From assembly GCA_023055355.1 (NCBI GenBank), contig JALJCS010000001.1, positions 54,069,381-54,133,380 of the forward strand: a DNA stretch of 64,000 nucleotides. The letters run 5' to 3'. The notes beneath the pieces are model-generated. The model was not told the origin of the DNA. It was given only the letters and a program-made list of their open reading frames with translations, and did not search any database. The DNA is from Agelaius tricolor. Lineage: Eukaryota; Chordata; Aves; Passeriformes; Icteridae. Position numbers and translations under genes: made by a program. This document shows, in pieces, positions 62,908-64,000 of this stretch (the first letter of the stretch is position 1; each line of letters starts with the position of its first letter).

Positions 62908-62949
<42 letters not shown>
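62850..62949 (+). repeat. compound TA/TG microsatellite
   Basis: A TA-rich section with ACATG and ATACAT interruptions is followed by twelve TG units (62908-62931) and nine TA units (62932-62949). TG next to TA runs is a common compound microsatellite. Confidence 0.93.
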
Positions 62950-63340
62950 AAAGAAGAAGAACTAAACTATTAAAATTACCTTTTTCCCCCTTCTCTAGAA
63001 TGAATATAAAATAGTCCAGGTAAGGATTTATACCTATTTACAAGACTTATTGTGAGCCTAGAAATCACCCACCAGCCAGCAGTGACTGAATTTCCCAAGG
63101 CTTTGGGTGACAAAGCTGACCATTAATGTTCACACTTCAAAGCTACACAATGATTTCCTCGAGGTCCCCAAGTGATATAGTATCTGAGAAGCCAACATCC
63201 CATTATATCACTTTAGTCCCTATTTTTATTTCCCTGTACCTCCACAAAGAAAAGATGGAAATATAAGTAGAAAAAATTTTAAAAATGTTCAAAACTTCTA
63301 CATGAAACAGGAGATAAAGGCCATTAACTAAGCTGAATGC

Positions 63341-63411
63341 AAAAAAAAAAACCAAATCCCCAGCCAAAACCAAAACAAAACCACCAAAATCCAACAAACC
63401 AAACACCCTCA
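63341..63411 (+). repeat. A/C-rich low-complexity tract lacking T
   Basis: An A11 run is followed by about 60 bases made almost only of A and C, in AACCAAAAC-like units, with a single G. Similar shorter tracts occur at about 19453, 24415, 55598 and 61139. Confidence 0.8.
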
Positions 63412-64000
63412 TAAAGAAAGAAAAAAAGCTGTTTTGGAAAGTGGATTAGTGTTACAAAACCATTAAAAGTTTCTGCAGTTGCGGGGAAGTAAAGACACAA
63501 CTTTTAAAAACATCCTTCCTTCTGTTATCCTCACAGAATTTTACTGTGAAAAATGAAGCACTTAATCATTGTCCATTTCCACGTAAATAGACCTAGCCTT
63601 GAGAAACAGAAGTGCATAACCTAATATCAAATACCATGAGTTACATTGAAATAATTCTGCCCAGGAATTATACCATACAATTCATTCAAAGCAGGTTTAC
63701 AAGTTTATACTGACATACCTGCTCAGTGATGCACTACTTTTGAGATATGGTAGTACAAAACTACTCTCTTTTGGCCAGGGAGAAACTTCAGCAGACACAC
63801 TTGCTCAGATCACTGAGAAACTTAGGAGATTCTTCTTTTGTAATGAACAAAAGTCCCTCATCAAGCAAATGGTATTAGATATACTTAGTACATGGGAGAC
63901 ATTTGATTCTGACAGTTAACATTTTCAGGGCAATTAAGAGCAAAGAATAAACACTCTGCTTGGAATGCATACGGCCCCTCAGACATCATTTGCTCAATAC

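Larger units (their letters stand above)
51849..64000 (-). other. ZDHHC14: ZDHHC14 intron 1, 5'-most part in the window
   Basis: AT-rich intron continuing past the end of the window. It holds A-rich and A/C-rich low-complexity runs (59776-59793 and 63341-63411), a hairpin at 60618-60652, a 10-bp tandem repeat at 61271-61304 and a TG/TA microsatellite near 62850-62949. I see no exon 1, which in this gene should encode a basic N-terminus and the first membrane segment. Confidence 0.7.

Noticed and set aside
1..64000. CRISPR arrays, operons, tRNA or rRNA genes, bacterial mobile systems
   Set aside because: None seen. The split gene with GT-AG introns, CR1 and LTR content show vertebrate nuclear DNA.

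Overview
This is a 64 kb stretch of AT-rich vertebrate DNA, most likely from a bird and probably a passerine. Pointers to a bird are the CR1-type LINE 3' ends, a short solo LTR of avian type and one MIR-like ancient SINE. The only protein-coding gene I can support is ZDHHC14 (DHHC-type palmitoyltransferase 14), on the minus strand. Two coding exons are visible, with exact splice sites and compatible reading phases: exon 2 (16637..16797) and exon 3 (7524..7682). Exon 1 should lie beyond base 64000, and exon 4, which carries the catalytic DHHC motif, should lie before base 1. I looked for exon 4 below 7524 and did not find it.

Layout, left to right: 1..7523 is part of intron 3 with one weak CR1 remnant. 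7524..7682 is exon 3. 7683..16636 is intron 2 (8,954 bp), which holds a near-perfect 35-bp palindrome. 16637..16797 is exon 2. 16798..64000 is at least 47.2 kb of intron 1. Intron 1 carries a 93-bp direct duplication (21069/21606), a MIR-like SINE (about 29.84 kb), a GC- and CpG-rich island with LTR-like features (about 35.6-36.45 kb), a CR1 3' end (about 39.4 kb), hairpins at 40.05 and 43.45 kb, a minus-strand solo LTR with a 6-bp target-site duplication (51528..51842), and several simple repeats.

Exons 2 and 3 join to encode the second membrane segment, the conserved DPG motif and the first part of the cysteine-rich zinc-binding domain of a membrane S-acyltransferase. All other open reading frames here look like chance frames in intronic DNA. 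I did not find an undescribed multi-gene system. The most useful second looks are the CpG-rich island in intron 1, the exact 93-bp duplication, the solo LTR and the long palindromes.
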